Below are positions 43,888-52,351 of a stretch of DNA of 64,000 nt, piece by piece. The DNA lies in contig NZ_WJIC01000034.1 in NCBI RefSeq assembly GCF_009649815.1, positions 1 through 64,000 of the forward strand, in the 5' to 3' direction. The position numbers and the translations under genes are program-made. The notes under the pieces are model-generated. The model ran no database searches. It worked only from the letters and a program-made list of their open reading frames with translations, and was not told the origin of the DNA. Position 1 is the stretch's first letter. Each line of letters starts with the position of its first letter. This DNA is from Nocardia sp. SYP-A9097 (lineage in GTDB: Bacteria > Actinomycetota > Actinomycetes > Mycobacteriales > Mycobacteriaceae).

Positions 43888-44136
43888 ATGAATCAGCCAA
43901 TCAACCTCAGCCGACTCGGGTTTGCCGAAAGAACCCGGCCGGAGCAATCCTGCTCGCATGAGACGGCAACCGCTTTCGTCATTCATCAGGTCGAATCGAC
44001 TGGAGCGGCCACTCGGTATGATTTTGATATCGAGCGAATAGTCACCACCGCGCATGCGATGGTGAACGACTGGGATCTGCACATGATGCAGCCGGAGGCG
44101 TTCTGGCGTATCGCTTCCAGCTTTATCAGGCAATAG
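43888..44136 (+). CDS. Small hypothetical protein downstream of the palindromic promoter
   Basis: This 82-residue protein is not recognised. It ends in a helical segment (IERIVTTAHAMVNDWDLHMMQPEAFWRIASSF). The ATG at 43888 has AGGGGCG upstream; a GTG at 43825 with GGGAGCC is an alternative giving 103 residues. It is expressed from the operator-promoter at 43743-43782 and followed by a GC-rich hairpin. The XRE regulator is convergent. Confidence 0.5.
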   Translation: MNQPINLSRLGFAERTRPEQSCSHETATAFVIHQVESTGAATRYDFDIERIVTTAHAMVNDWDLHMMQPEAFWRIASSFIRQ

Positions 44137-44173
44137 ATCAGCGTCGTAGTAAAAAGCCCGGCACAAGCTGATA

Positions 44174-44193
44174 GGGGCCCCGCCCGGGGCCCC
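44174..44193. terminator. GC-rich hairpin between convergent small ORF and XRE gene
   Basis: GGGGCCCCG-CC-CGGGGCCCC makes a 9-bp stem. Just after it, TGTCACTTGAACA occurs twice with 16-bp period (44204-44216 and 44220-44232). Confidence 0.6.
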
Positions 44194-44266
44194 ACAGCCT
44201 GTGTGTCACTTGAACACAGTGTCACTTGAACAAAATCGGTGTGTCACACGGTAGTTCGAGCTCTCG

Positions 44267-45151
44267 TCAGAGCGAGTCGGCAACCTCCGCCAGGAGTTTG
44301 CGGGACCGCTCCGGGGGCTCCGCCTGCACACTCAGCTGATCCATGACCTGACGGTAGAGCTCCAGGTCCGGCCGACGGTCCAGATACAGCGCGCTGGTCA
44401 GCTGCTCCAGGTAGACGATGTCGGGTAGTTCCGACTCCGCGAAGCGCAGCATGGTGAACGAACTCCCCGCTGCCGCATGCCCTCCCGCCGTATATGGCAG
44501 CACCTGAATGGTGACATTGGGCAGCTTCGACAGTTCGATCAACTGAATGATCTGATCGCGTAGTACGGCCGCGCCGCCCACCGGGCGATGTAGCACGGCC
44601 TCGTCCAGAACCGCCCAGAAGCTCGGCGCGCTCGGGCGCGTCAGTAGCTCCTGGCGGTGCCGACGCAGCGATACGCGCCGCTCGCCGTCCTCGTCATGGC
44701 CGAGTGCGACGATCGAGCGGGCGTAATCGGGGGTCTGTAGCAGGCCCGGAACCAGTTGTCCCTCATAGGTTCTGATGGACTTGGCCGCGTACTCCAGGCC
44801 GAGGTAGGTCTCGAACCACTGTGGGAGCAGGTCGCTGTAGCGATGCCACCAACCGGGCTCATTGGCCTTACGCACCAGATCCAGGAACTGTTCGCGCTCA
44901 CCGGGATCCGTGACCTTGTAAAGGGTCAACAGGTCCCGGATATCGCGCTCCTTGAATCCGGTTCGCCCGAGTTCCAGGCGACTGATCTTGGCATGGGAGC
45001 CGCGGATGTGGTCGCCGGCGGCTTCCCGGGTTATGCCGTTCTCTTCCCTCAACTTTCGTAGCTGCCCGCCTACCGCGATGCGCAATGCGGTCGGGCCACG
45101 GTCTACGACAGCGGAATTCGCCCGACCGTTAGGAACGGGTTCTGCGATCAT
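44267..45151 (-). CDS. XRE-family regulator with DUF5753 domain
   Basis: The product is 294 residues. The N-terminal XRE HTH (LRKLREENGITREAAGDHIRGSHAKISRLELGRTGFKERDI) is followed from about residue 110 by the DUF5753 ligand domain. That domain carries the characteristic YEGQLVPGLLQTPDYARS and ALVDEAVLHRPVGG-type segments and ends in LYLDRRPDLELYRQVMDQL. Such proteins pair with DUF397 partners in actinobacteria (WhiJ/BldB-like and Scr1/Scr2-like systems). Here the DUF397 gene is directly upstream on the same strand. Confidence 0.87.
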   Translation of the reverse strand: MIAEPVPNGRANSAVVDRGPTALRIAVGGQLRKLREENGITREAAGDHIRGSHAKISRLELGRTGFKERDIRDLLTLYKVTDPGEREQFLDLVRKANEPGWWHRYSDLLPQWFETYLGLEYAAKSIRTYEGQLVPGLLQTPDYARSIVALGHDEDGERRVSLRRHRQELLTRPSAPSFWAVLDEAVLHRPVGGAAVLRDQIIQLIELSKLPNVTIQVLPYTAGGHAAAGSSFTMLRFAESELPDIVYLEQLTSALYLDRRPDLELYRQVMDQLSVQAEPPERSRKLLAEVADSL

Positions 45152-45243
45152 GGGGTCCACTCCGATGCTCGGGTTTTCCGGCAGTGGGCCACAACCGCAA
45201 CCGCAACGTCGCGTACCACCGCGCCGATTGCCAATGCTACCGC

Positions 45244-45480
45244 TCAGTGAGCGAGATCGTCGAACTCTCCACTCTTGGCGCCCAACAGGAAGCATTCGAT
45301 CTCGGGGCGGGTGTAGACCAGTACCGATCCTTCCGGATCACGAGAGTTTCGCATGGCCACCTCACCGTTCGCCAGTTTCGCGAGTTCCACGCAGTTACCG
45401 CTCGGGTTGCTGAAAGTGCTCTTGCGCCAAGCGAGTTGAGAGCTGTCGATGTCGATACGGGTTGCCGGAATGTCCGTCAT
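45244..45480 (-). CDS. DUF397 small protein (partner of the XRE regulator)
   Basis: The 78-residue product has the DUF397 signature W-RKSTFSNPSGNCVELA, EVAMRNSRDPEGSVLVYTRPEIECFLLGAKSGEFD. DUF397 proteins act with XRE-DUF5753 regulators, possibly as antitoxin or anti-regulator, and influence development and antibiotic production in streptomycetes. It is first in the two-gene unit, the reverse of the more common order. Confidence 0.88.
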   Translation of the reverse strand: MTDIPATRIDIDSSQLAWRKSTFSNPSGNCVELAKLANGEVAMRNSRDPEGSVLVYTRPEIECFLLGAKSGEFDDLAH

Positions 45481-46077
45481 TTCAGACTCCTTGCCAGTAC
45501 CGCCCGTGGGCGGTGTCCCAGTACTTGCAAATGTTCGGTCAAATGTTCTTACAGTTGCAACCGCAAGATGAACGATAGCACGCGAGTAGCCCGCTATCGA
45601 TCCCTCGATTCGGGCATATCCTTTGCAACACAACAGGTTTGATCTTGGTCACCGGCGTGGCGGTGCGAAGTTGTGAAGAAATTCAGACATCTCGTACCGG
45701 TCAGTCTGACAGATTAGGGTGCGTGACCTCCCCGAGGCCGGGCAGGGCAATACCTGGCGAACACTCCGGTCATCCCGCGAGTCACGCAAAGCGGGCCATC
45801 GGCAAATCGCGGCAGGCCCCCTGACGGGCGGAATGGCAAACGGTTGCAGGCTGATTCGACCGAGGGCAGATGGTGTGGCATGGTGACCGGAGAGCGGCGC
45901 CGGCGTTCCGGACATTTCGTCACAGTGGCGCAAGGCGCGTAAACCCCGGCGCCCCAACAACACCGAATCGGACGCATCGTCCGCGACACGTGTCGTCGAA
46001 CGCACAGATGCACTTGCATCTGCGACTTGCAGCCTCATACACTCGGTGCACCATTTCCCCTCGGCCAGAGGCATCCA
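45481..46077. promoter_or_regulatory. 597-bp intergenic region with direct repeats and a second operator-promoter
   Basis: No convincing gene is seen. CAAATGTTC is repeated at 45528-45536 and 45540-45548 (12-bp period) near the DUF397 promoter. A TTGC-AACC-GCAA inverted repeat follows near 45555. CAGATGCA-CT-TGCATCTG at 46005-46022, with -35 TTGCAT (46014-46019) and -10 TACACT (46038-46043, 18-bp spacer), copies the promoter at 43743-43782. Confidence 0.65.
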
Positions 46078-46254
46078 ATGACACAGATGCTCGCCCACAG
46101 CACCGATCTCTCCGGTGACGACTGCGAAATAGAACCGCGCGGTCTGAATTATCGCCGGGCTCGCGTAATTCTGCGTGCACACGATCAGCACTTCGCGTGC
46201 CGGCAGTATCTAGCCGCGATCGCATACCTCTCCGCGGACAACGACGTCGACTGA
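46078..46254 (+). CDS. Small hypothetical protein downstream of operator-promoter copy 2
   Basis: The product is 58 residues, not recognised. It contains a basic helix (LNYRRARVILRAHDQHFACRQYLAAIAYL). It is expressed about 35 nt after the predicted start site of the second palindromic promoter. No strong ribosome site is present (AGAGG about 9 bp upstream). Short length keeps confidence low; the shared promoter supports it. Confidence 0.45.
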   Translation: MTQMLAHSTDLSGDDCEIEPRGLNYRRARVILRAHDQHFACRQYLAAIAYLSADNDVD

Positions 46255-46350
46255 ATCCTCTTGCGCGACAATTGAGTCGCGGGCCTTGCCAATACGGTGA
46301 CGGGCGCGTACCCCGGATAGAGAACCACCGTCACGTGGAAGAGCGCCGAG

Positions 46351-46629
46351 ATGATTCTTTTTGCCGCCCAAGACGTCCTGGCCCAAGTCTTCAATCCCGC
46401 GCCCGAGACCCCACCGGCCGCGGACAAGCTGCTCAAGCTGGTCAGCTACTTAACCTGGTTCATCCTGCTCTCCGGAACCCTGGCCATCATGTACGCCGGC
46501 GGCCGGTTCGCCTGGGAGAAGTGGAGCGGCGGATCACTCACCGCCCCGAAGCAGATTGCCGGCGCCCTGGTCGGCGGCATTATCGCCACCAGCGCGGGCA
46601 CCATCATGAACACCGTCCTCGGGCAATGA
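46351..46629 (+). CDS. Small pilin/TrbC-like membrane protein
   Basis: This 92-residue protein has two membrane helices (about 29-50 and 68-88) separated by a short basic loop (RFAWEKWSGGSLTAPKQ). The size and layout resemble TrbC/VirB2-type proteins of actinobacterial integrative conjugative elements, but without processing-site evidence. It stands between the XRE/DUF397 region and a GntR gene. No other transfer gene is present, so it may be a remnant. Confidence 0.6.
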   Translation: MILFAAQDVLAQVFNPAPETPPAADKLLKLVSYLTWFILLSGTLAIMYAGGRFAWEKWSGGSLTAPKQIAGALVGGIIATSAGTIMNTVLGQ

Positions 46630-46656
46630 GGCAAGCCGGGTAAACCGAAATGACAA

Positions 46657-46698
46657 CGCCGGGCCGGTCCTGTCGTCTCAGACAAGACCGGCCCGGCG
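46657..46698. terminator. Bidirectional hairpin terminator
   Basis: A 13-bp stem CGCCGGGCCGGTC pairs with its complement at 46686-46698. The loop holds a further TGTC/GACA pairing. It separates the convergent pilin-like and GntR genes. Confidence 0.75.
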
Positions 46699-46717
46699 GC
46701 GTGAAAACAATCGGAAA

Positions 46718-47494
46718 TTACGCGGTCGCGGCGTGCACGGTCTCCTCGGCACCCTCGGCGGTGCCAACCAATTCCTCGAATCGCGCCACCACCCTCTGGT
46801 GGTAGAGACCGAACAGATCCTCGAACAGCGCCAACTGCGCCCCGCTCGGACCGGCTTCGGAATCCCATACCGCGACCAGGGCGCGCCAGACCAGCACATG
46901 CAGATCCGGCGAGACCGCGAAGTAGGCGTCCACCGCCTCGGGCACCTCGAGAATCATCTCGCCGATGGAGTTGAGCACCGCGCGCTGCATACCGTGCCCG
47001 AGCGCGGTGAGCAGTCGGCGCAGCAGGTTCAATTCGATGCGCAGCATGCGGTGCGGATCCGGATCCTCGCCGCGCGCAACGGTTTCCAACTCGTCGATAT
47101 CGGCTTTGAGTTCGATCGGATCGACCGCGCGGTCACTGCCGGTATACGCGAGCAGCGCCTCCAGCGCGATACCGCGCTCCTCCTCGACGATATTGCCGAA
47201 CATCTCCGCGGCCACCTCGGGCTCGGGCATGGAAAGCCGGAACAGTCGCCGGTACACATCCACGCCACCCACGGCGCGCACATCGCGAATCACGAATCCC
47301 TTGCCGCGGTGCGCATCCACGAATCCGTACGATTCGAGCCGTCCCAGAATCAGTTGCGCCGTCGCACGATTCAGATCGAACTCGTCGGCCACCTGGCGAA
47401 CGGACGGCATGAGTCCACCGGGCATGTACTGCCCCGATGCCACGCGGCGCGCCAGTTCGTCGGCAACGTCGGCGACGACCGTCCGGTCTCCCAT
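46718..47494 (-). CDS. GntR-family transcriptional regulator
   Basis: The product is 258 residues. The GntR winged helix is at 5-75 (DELARRVASGQYMPGGLMPSVRQVADEFDLNRATAQLILGRLESYGFVDAHRGKGFVI). The C-terminal 170 residues form an acidic helical effector domain, nearer to the FCD/FadR type. The ATG at 47494 is preceded by GAGAGGTGG; an ATG 18 bp upstream is an alternative. Its target is unknown. It is divergent from a transporter with about 170 bp between them. Confidence 0.82.
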   Translation of the reverse strand: MGDRTVVADVADELARRVASGQYMPGGLMPSVRQVADEFDLNRATAQLILGRLESYGFVDAHRGKGFVIRDVRAVGGVDVYRRLFRLSMPEPEVAAEMFGNIVEEERGIALEALLAYTGSDRAVDPIELKADIDELETVARGEDPDPHRMLRIELNLLRRLLTALGHGMQRAVLNSIGEMILEVPEAVDAYFAVSPDLHVLVWRALVAVWDSEAGPSGAQLALFEDLFGLYHQRVVARFEELVGTAEGAEETVHAATA

Positions 47495-47667
47495 CGTGCC
47501 ACCTCTCCCCATTCTGATTCACGTCCCAGACAGTGTATGTGCTCAGTCGGACAACTGCACAAGTCTCGGGACGCACAAGGAGAAGCACCGGCATTCGCAG
47601 TTTTTTTACGGAATCCATACGGCGCGCAGCCGGTTTCATGCCGAATTGCGGCCTAAGCTCCGCAACC

Positions 47668-49731
47668 GTGGTTTCACCGATCGATGTCGCAAAACGACTG
47701 GTCCTCGGCCGCCCGTTTCGCAGTGATCGGCTGGGTGAGACCCTGCTGCCCAAACGACTCGCGCTGCCGATATTCGCCAGTGACCCACTGTCGTCCGTCG
47801 CCTACGCGACGCAGGAGATCCTGCTCATCCTCACCCTGGGCGGGCTCGCGTACCTGCATTTGACGCCATTGGTGGCCGGAGGCGTGGTGGTGCTGCTAGC
47901 CGTGGTGGCGCTGTCCTATCGGCAGGTGGTGCAGGCATATCCGTCCGGTGGCGGCTCGTACGAGGTGGTCGCTGAGAATCTGGGCGCACTGCCCGGCCTC
48001 GTCGTGGCCGCGGCGCTCCTGGTCGACTACGTCATGACGGTGGCGGTATCGGTCGCGGCGGGCGTGGACAACATCATCTCCGCGGTGCCGGACCTGAATC
48101 CGTACCGGGTCGCGATCAATCTGGTGTTCATCGGCTTCCTGACCGCCATGAATCTGCGCGGGGTACGAGAGTCCGGGCGCGCGTTCGCGATTCCCACCTA
48201 CGGCTTCATCCTCGGAATCTCCGTGCTCATCGTGGTCGGGCTGGGCCAGACCGCGTTCGGGCACACCCCGATCGCCGAGAGCGCGCACTACCAGATCCAC
48301 GCCGAACAGGTCGGACTCTCCGCCGCCGGGCTGGCATTCCTGCTGCTGCGCGCGTTCTCCTCCGGCTGTACCGCGCTCACCGGCGCGGAAGCCATCTCCA
48401 ATGGCGTACCCGCCTTCCGGAAACCGAAGGCGCTCAACGCGGCCCGCACCATGACGGCCATGGGAGTGACCGCCATCCTGATGTTCTCCGGGGTGACGGC
48501 GCTGGCCATGATCACCAAGACCCGGGTCACCGAGAACGCCTGCGACCTTATCGGATTCCCCGGCGACTGCCACACCGACGCACAGCGCACGGTGATCGCG
48601 CAGATCGCGTCGGCGGTTTTCGGTGGGAACAGCATCGCCTTCTACTACCTGATGGTGACCACGGCGCTCATCCTGATCCTGGCCGCCAACACCGCGTACA
48701 ACGGATTCCCGCTGCTGAATTCGATTCTGGCGCAGCGGCGGTACATGCCGCGCCAGCTGCACACCCGCGGTGACCGGCTGGCGTTCTCGAACGGCATCAT
48801 CCTGCTGGCCGTGGTCGCGGCGATCCTGATCTACGCCTTCCACGGATCCACCACCCGGCTCATCCAGCTGTACATCGTCGGCGTCTTCACCTCCTTCACG
48901 CTGTGCCAGATCGGCATGGTGCGGCATTGGAATCGCGAATTGCGTATGGCGGGGAGCGATCGACTCCGAATTCACCGGGCGCGCGCCATCAATGCCTTCG
49001 GCGCGTGTTTCACCGGCGTGGTGCTGGTGGTCGTCATGATCACCAAGTTCACCCACGGCGCGTACCTGGTGGTGATCGCCATGCCGATTCTGGTCGCGAT
49101 CATGTGGCTCATTCACCGGCACTACACGGCGGTGCGAGCCGAATTGGATATCGACCCCGAAGAATTCGTGACCTTACCCGGACGGGTGCACGCCATTGTG
49201 CTGGTCTCCGGATGGCACAAGGCGACCCAGCGGGCAGTGCAGTTCGCGCGCGCCACCCGACCCGACACCATTACGGCCGTAACCGTCAATGTCGATGACG
49301 CCGATACCCGCGAACTCGCGCAGGCATGGGATCACAATCATGTAAAAATTCCGCTCAAGGTCATCGAATCTCCATATCGGGAGATCACCCGGCCGGTGAT
49401 CGAAGAGATCAAACGCCAGCGTAATTCCCGGCCCCGCGATGTGGTCAGCGTATTCATTCCCGAATACGTGGTGGGCCGCTGGTGGGAAAACCTGCTGCAC
49501 AATCAGAGTTCACTGCGCCTCAAAGCACGACTGCTGTTCGAGCCGGGCGTCATGGTGACCAGCGTGCCCTGGCAGCTGCACTCCTCGCATACGCGCGACA
49601 CCCTGCGGGTCGAACACCGGGCGGGTGAGATCCGGCGCGGCATAACCGGTTCCGCGGATACGGCTCGATTCGGCCGCCGAGGCCACGGTACGGGCGAATC
49701 CGTCAGCGCGCCAACCGATCCGAGACCCTGA
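47668..49731 (+). CDS. APC-superfamily permease with cytoplasmic C-terminal domain (Rv2690c-like)
   Basis: The product is about 687 residues from a GTG start at 47668. Twelve hydrophobic helices lie between about 45 and 465. The N-terminus KRLVLGRPFRSDRLGETLLPKRLALPIFASDPLSSVAYA is typical of the Rv2690c/KUP-like APC group. About 200 cytoplasmic residues follow, with VHAIVLVSGWHKATQRAVQFARATRP, which resembles a USP-like regulatory domain. An amino-acid or K+ substrate is possible. An ATG at 47638 is an alternative start, adding 10 residues; TAAGCT upstream could be a -10 for a leaderless mRNA. Confidence 0.82.
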   Translation: MVSPIDVAKRLVLGRPFRSDRLGETLLPKRLALPIFASDPLSSVAYATQEILLILTLGGLAYLHLTPLVAGGVVVLLAVVALSYRQVVQAYPSGGGSYEVVAENLGALPGLVVAAALLVDYVMTVAVSVAAGVDNIISAVPDLNPYRVAINLVFIGFLTAMNLRGVRESGRAFAIPTYGFILGISVLIVVGLGQTAFGHTPIAESAHYQIHAEQVGLSAAGLAFLLLRAFSSGCTALTGAEAISNGVPAFRKPKALNAARTMTAMGVTAILMFSGVTALAMITKTRVTENACDLIGFPGDCHTDAQRTVIAQIASAVFGGNSIAFYYLMVTTALILILAANTAYNGFPLLNSILAQRRYMPRQLHTRGDRLAFSNGIILLAVVAAILIYAFHGSTTRLIQLYIVGVFTSFTLCQIGMVRHWNRELRMAGSDRLRIHRARAINAFGACFTGVVLVVVMITKFTHGAYLVVIAMPILVAIMWLIHRHYTAVRAELDIDPEEFVTLPGRVHAIVLVSGWHKATQRAVQFARATRPDTITAVTVNVDDADTRELAQAWDHNHVKIPLKVIESPYREITRPVIEEIKRQRNSRPRDVVSVFIPEYVVGRWWENLLHNQSSLRLKARLLFEPGVMVTSVPWQLHSSHTRDTLRVEHRAGEIRRGITGSADTARFGRRGHGTGESVSAPTDPRP

Positions 49732-49752
49732 CGAAGGTATAGCCCCGCGCCG

Positions 49753-50082
49753 TCATCCCAGCGGCGGTGAGTCGGCCTGCTCCAGTCTCGCACCCCAGCG
49801 TTCCGACCACTGCCACAACGGTTTCAGCGCCACCCCGAGTTCCCCACCGGCAGTGGACAACTCATACGACTTGTCCGTCCGCTTCACCACCACCCCGGCC
49901 TCCTGCAGCCGCTGCATACGCACCGAAAGCATGCTCGAGGAGCAGTTCCCCATCCGCCGGCGCAACTCCAGAAAACCGAGCGGCCCCGGTTCGAGCTCGG
50001 AGATCACGCGCAGCATCCAGCGCTGGCCGAGCAGCTCCATGGCGGCCAGTGCGGAGTCGGTGGGTTGGCTTGCACTTCTCAT
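49753..50082 (-). CDS. HxlR-family transcriptional regulator
   Basis: This 109-residue protein is a single winged helix: ALAAMELLGQRWMLRVISELEPGPLGFLELRRRMGNCSSSMLSVRMQRLQEAGVVVKRT. Two Cys are possible redox sensors; only Cys47, in the recognition-helix region, is obvious. It is divergent from an SDR gene with 59 bp between starts. The palindrome TGATT-CTA-AATCA at 50098-50110 lies in this gap. Confidence 0.87.
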   Translation of the reverse strand: MRSASQPTDSALAAMELLGQRWMLRVISELEPGPLGFLELRRRMGNCSSSMLSVRMQRLQEAGVVVKRTDKSYELSTAGGELGVALKPLWQWSERWGARLEQADSPPLG

Positions 50083-50097
50083 TCAGAACCACCATAT

Positions 50098-50110
50098 TGA
50101 TTCTAAATCA
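50098..50110. promoter_or_regulatory. HxlR-type operator in the HxlR/SDR divergon
   Basis: TGATT-CTA-AATCA is a perfect 5-bp inverted repeat in an AT-rich gap between the two divergent genes. HxlR regulators commonly bind such sites next to their own gene. Confidence 0.5.
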
Positions 50111-50141
50111 GAAGCGTTCGTCCGGGTTGGAGGACTTGGGT

Positions 50142-50876
50142 ATGAAGCGAATTGTGTTGATCACCGGAGCATCTCGCGGCATCGGCGCGGAAACAGCCCG
50201 CGTACTGGGCCGACGCGGCGACCACGTAGTGATCAACTACCGCGAGAAACGCAAACGCGCGGAGACCATCGCCGCCGAAATCGAGGCCACCGGCGGCAGC
50301 GCGTCCGTAGCGGGCGCCGACATCACCGACCCCCACAGCGCAGCCGCCCTGATCGACACGGTGACAACCGAATTCGGCCGCATGGACGTCCTGATCCTCA
50401 ACGCCTCCGGCGGCCTCGAACGCGACGCCGCCCCCGATTACGCCATGACCCTCAACCGCGACGCCCAAACCCACCTAACCCAACTGGCCATGCCCCACCT
50501 GCCCCCGGGCGGCCGAATCGTCTTCGTCACCAGCCACCAAGCCCACTTCTCCCCCACCCGCCCCGTCCCCGCAGGCTACGAACCCATCGCCGCGAGCAAG
50601 CGCGCGGGCGAAGACGCATTACGCGGATTGATCCCCGAATTCGGCTCTCGCGGAATCGATTTCACCGTCGTGTCCGGCGACATGATCGACGGCACGATCA
50701 TCGTGCGGCTACTCGAACGCCGCGACCCGGACGCTGTGACAGCCCGCCGCGAACACGGCAACCTGCCGACGGTCGAGGAGTTCGCGACCGCAGTCGCCGA
50801 CGCGACCAGCATTGTAGCCACGCCGGGTCACACCATCTACGTCGGCGGCGAAGACTTCGCCGCACCCAGCCCGTAG
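50142..50876 (+). CDS. SDR family oxidoreductase (atypical Tyr-Lys spacing)
   Basis: This 244-residue SDR has TGASRGIG at 8-15 and INYREKRKRAE after strand 2, which suggests NADPH. The canonical YxxxK motif is not found; instead Tyr146 and Lys153 are separated by six residues (GYEPIAASKRAGE). The Ser of VTSHQAH is present. GGAGG is 9 bp before the ATG. It is divergent from hxlR, so it is probably induced by its ligand. Confidence 0.82.
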   Translation: MKRIVLITGASRGIGAETARVLGRRGDHVVINYREKRKRAETIAAEIEATGGSASVAGADITDPHSAAALIDTVTTEFGRMDVLILNASGGLERDAAPDYAMTLNRDAQTHLTQLAMPHLPPGGRIVFVTSHQAHFSPTRPVPAGYEPIAASKRAGEDALRGLIPEFGSRGIDFTVVSGDMIDGTIIVRLLERRDPDAVTARREHGNLPTVEEFATAVADATSIVATPGHTIYVGGEDFAAPSP

Positions 50877-51618
50877 GGCCAAAACCCCAAAAACCAAGAG
50901 ACACAACGACAAAAGACCAAAAGCAAAAAGACGCCAGGACAAGAAGAGCAGAAAACAAGACAAGCAAAGAACAAGACGAGAAAGAAATTAGGACAAAACC
51001 CCCACCCTCGACCTGGACATGCGATCACTGGGACATGAGCGTGGTGTCGTGCGGCGTGTCGCACCGTGAGTTCCCGGTGATCGATCGTCCAACACCGCGA
51101 GGGACTGTTTTGGTGTCTTTGTCTTTGGTCTTTGGGCTCGAGAAGGTAACCACGGCCGGTCTTCCCGCAGGGAACGGGACGATCCGGGCGTAGTCCGGTA
51201 GCTCGAGTCGGGTACGGCAGGTGACGTGCCCAGCGATGCCTGCTTTGCCACGGAAATTGCATACGCAAAATGCAACCGTCGCCGCATTGGGCGGCCTCGA
51301 ACCGCGATCCGATCCCAGGGCATACCCGTGATGCCCGAACCTGTTCGCCGAGTGTGCACTCTGGGCGGTGTTTTGTCTTTTTCCCCGCCACAGCTGCACA
51401 CTCGGCAAGCACCCTGCCGGTCGGTAGGTGAATCCCGGTGCGCCGCACCCGATTCGCCCCTTCCCGCGCCCGATTCGTCCAATTCCGTCAACATCGACGT
51501 AATCACGCAGGCAAACGCCGAGAAGACCCCTGCGTGGTTACATGCACAACGCTTACGAGCGATTCGACTGGGTTGAAAACGGGTGGCGGGGCATTGGGTG
51601 GCATGCCAGCATCGCTGG
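50877..51618. other. 742-bp intergenic region: T-poor tract and long hairpin, no gene
   Basis: No convincing gene is found on either strand. The first part (50875-51007) has only two T residues in 133 bases on the + strand. A 12-bp perfect inverted repeat lies at 51347-51406, with an inner GGCGG/CCGCC pairing. The rest is ordinary in composition but encodes nothing recognisable. Confidence 0.7.
51347..51406. repeat. 60-bp nested hairpin
   Basis: GCCGAGTGTGCA (51347-51358) pairs exactly with 51395-51406. An inner GGCGG/CCGCC stem with a T-rich loop lies between. It could be an RNA structure or a paired site. Confidence 0.6.
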
Positions 51619-52269
51619 ATGCCGCATTGGGTTCATGTACTCCCCACCTTCACCCTCGCCTGCTTGATTCTGGCCGCGATTCCTGGCCCGGCCACAGCGT
51701 TGTTTCTGCAGCGTTCCGTGCGAGATGGCCGCACTGCCGGGCTGGCTGCGGTGGCGGGCAATGAGATCGGGGTGTTCGGTTGGACGCTGGCGGGTGGGGC
51801 CGGGTTGTCCTCGTTGCTGGTCGCTAATCGAGTGTTGAGTGTGGCGATCCATATCCTCGGCGCGGTCGTATTGATCTGGCTGGGCGTGCAAGCCTGGCGG
51901 AGTGCGCGGCGGTCCAAGGGGGAAGATGCCTTCGGGGCGGCGCTGACCTCGGCACTGCCCGGTGGCAGCACCCCTGCGGCGGCCTTTCGCGCTTCCCTCA
52001 TCTCCATTGCCGCTAATCCGAAGGCCGCAGTCTTCGGATTGACCATCCTGCCGCAGTTCCTGCCGAGCCATGGCCCGGTGCTGTCCACGGTGATCATCCT
52101 GGCCGCCATCCAACTGGTGATCGACACGGCCTGGTGCGTCGGGATTGTGCTCGCCGCCGACCGCGCCGGAACCTGGTTGCGGCGCACGGAGATTCGGCGG
52201 CGCGTCGAGCGCGCGCTCGCGGCCGTGCTGGTGGGGCTCGGTATCGGATTGGCCGCTGAGGCTCGCTGA
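51619..52269 (+). CDS. LysE-family exporter
   Basis: This 216-residue protein has about six membrane helices. The N-terminal signature is TFTLACLILAAIPGPATALFLQRSVRDGRTAGLAAVAGNEIG, with the conserved Pro-Gly-Pro. The central FRASLISIAANPKAAVFGLTILPQF is also conserved. LysE/RhtB proteins export amino acids or small metabolites. The ATG at 51619 matches the usual start. Confidence 0.85.
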   Translation: MPHWVHVLPTFTLACLILAAIPGPATALFLQRSVRDGRTAGLAAVAGNEIGVFGWTLAGGAGLSSLLVANRVLSVAIHILGAVVLIWLGVQAWRSARRSKGEDAFGAALTSALPGGSTPAAAFRASLISIAANPKAAVFGLTILPQFLPSHGPVLSTVIILAAIQLVIDTAWCVGIVLAADRAGTWLRRTEIRRRVERALAAVLVGLGIGLAAEAR

Positions 52270-52351
52270 CGGACTCGGGGCCTAGGGTGGGTTCATACGG
52301 CTCGCGTTTGTCTCGGTCGCGGCGGGCAATTCGGCGGCGAGGAGGTGCGGG

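Noticed and set aside
45649..46191. 180-residue - strand frame in the intergenic region
   Set aside because: No start site, no domain, and it covers the conserved operator-promoter at 46005-46043.
43743..46698. Full integrative conjugative element
   Set aside because: No integrase, relaxase, FtsK-like translocase or att repeats are visible; at best a remnant.
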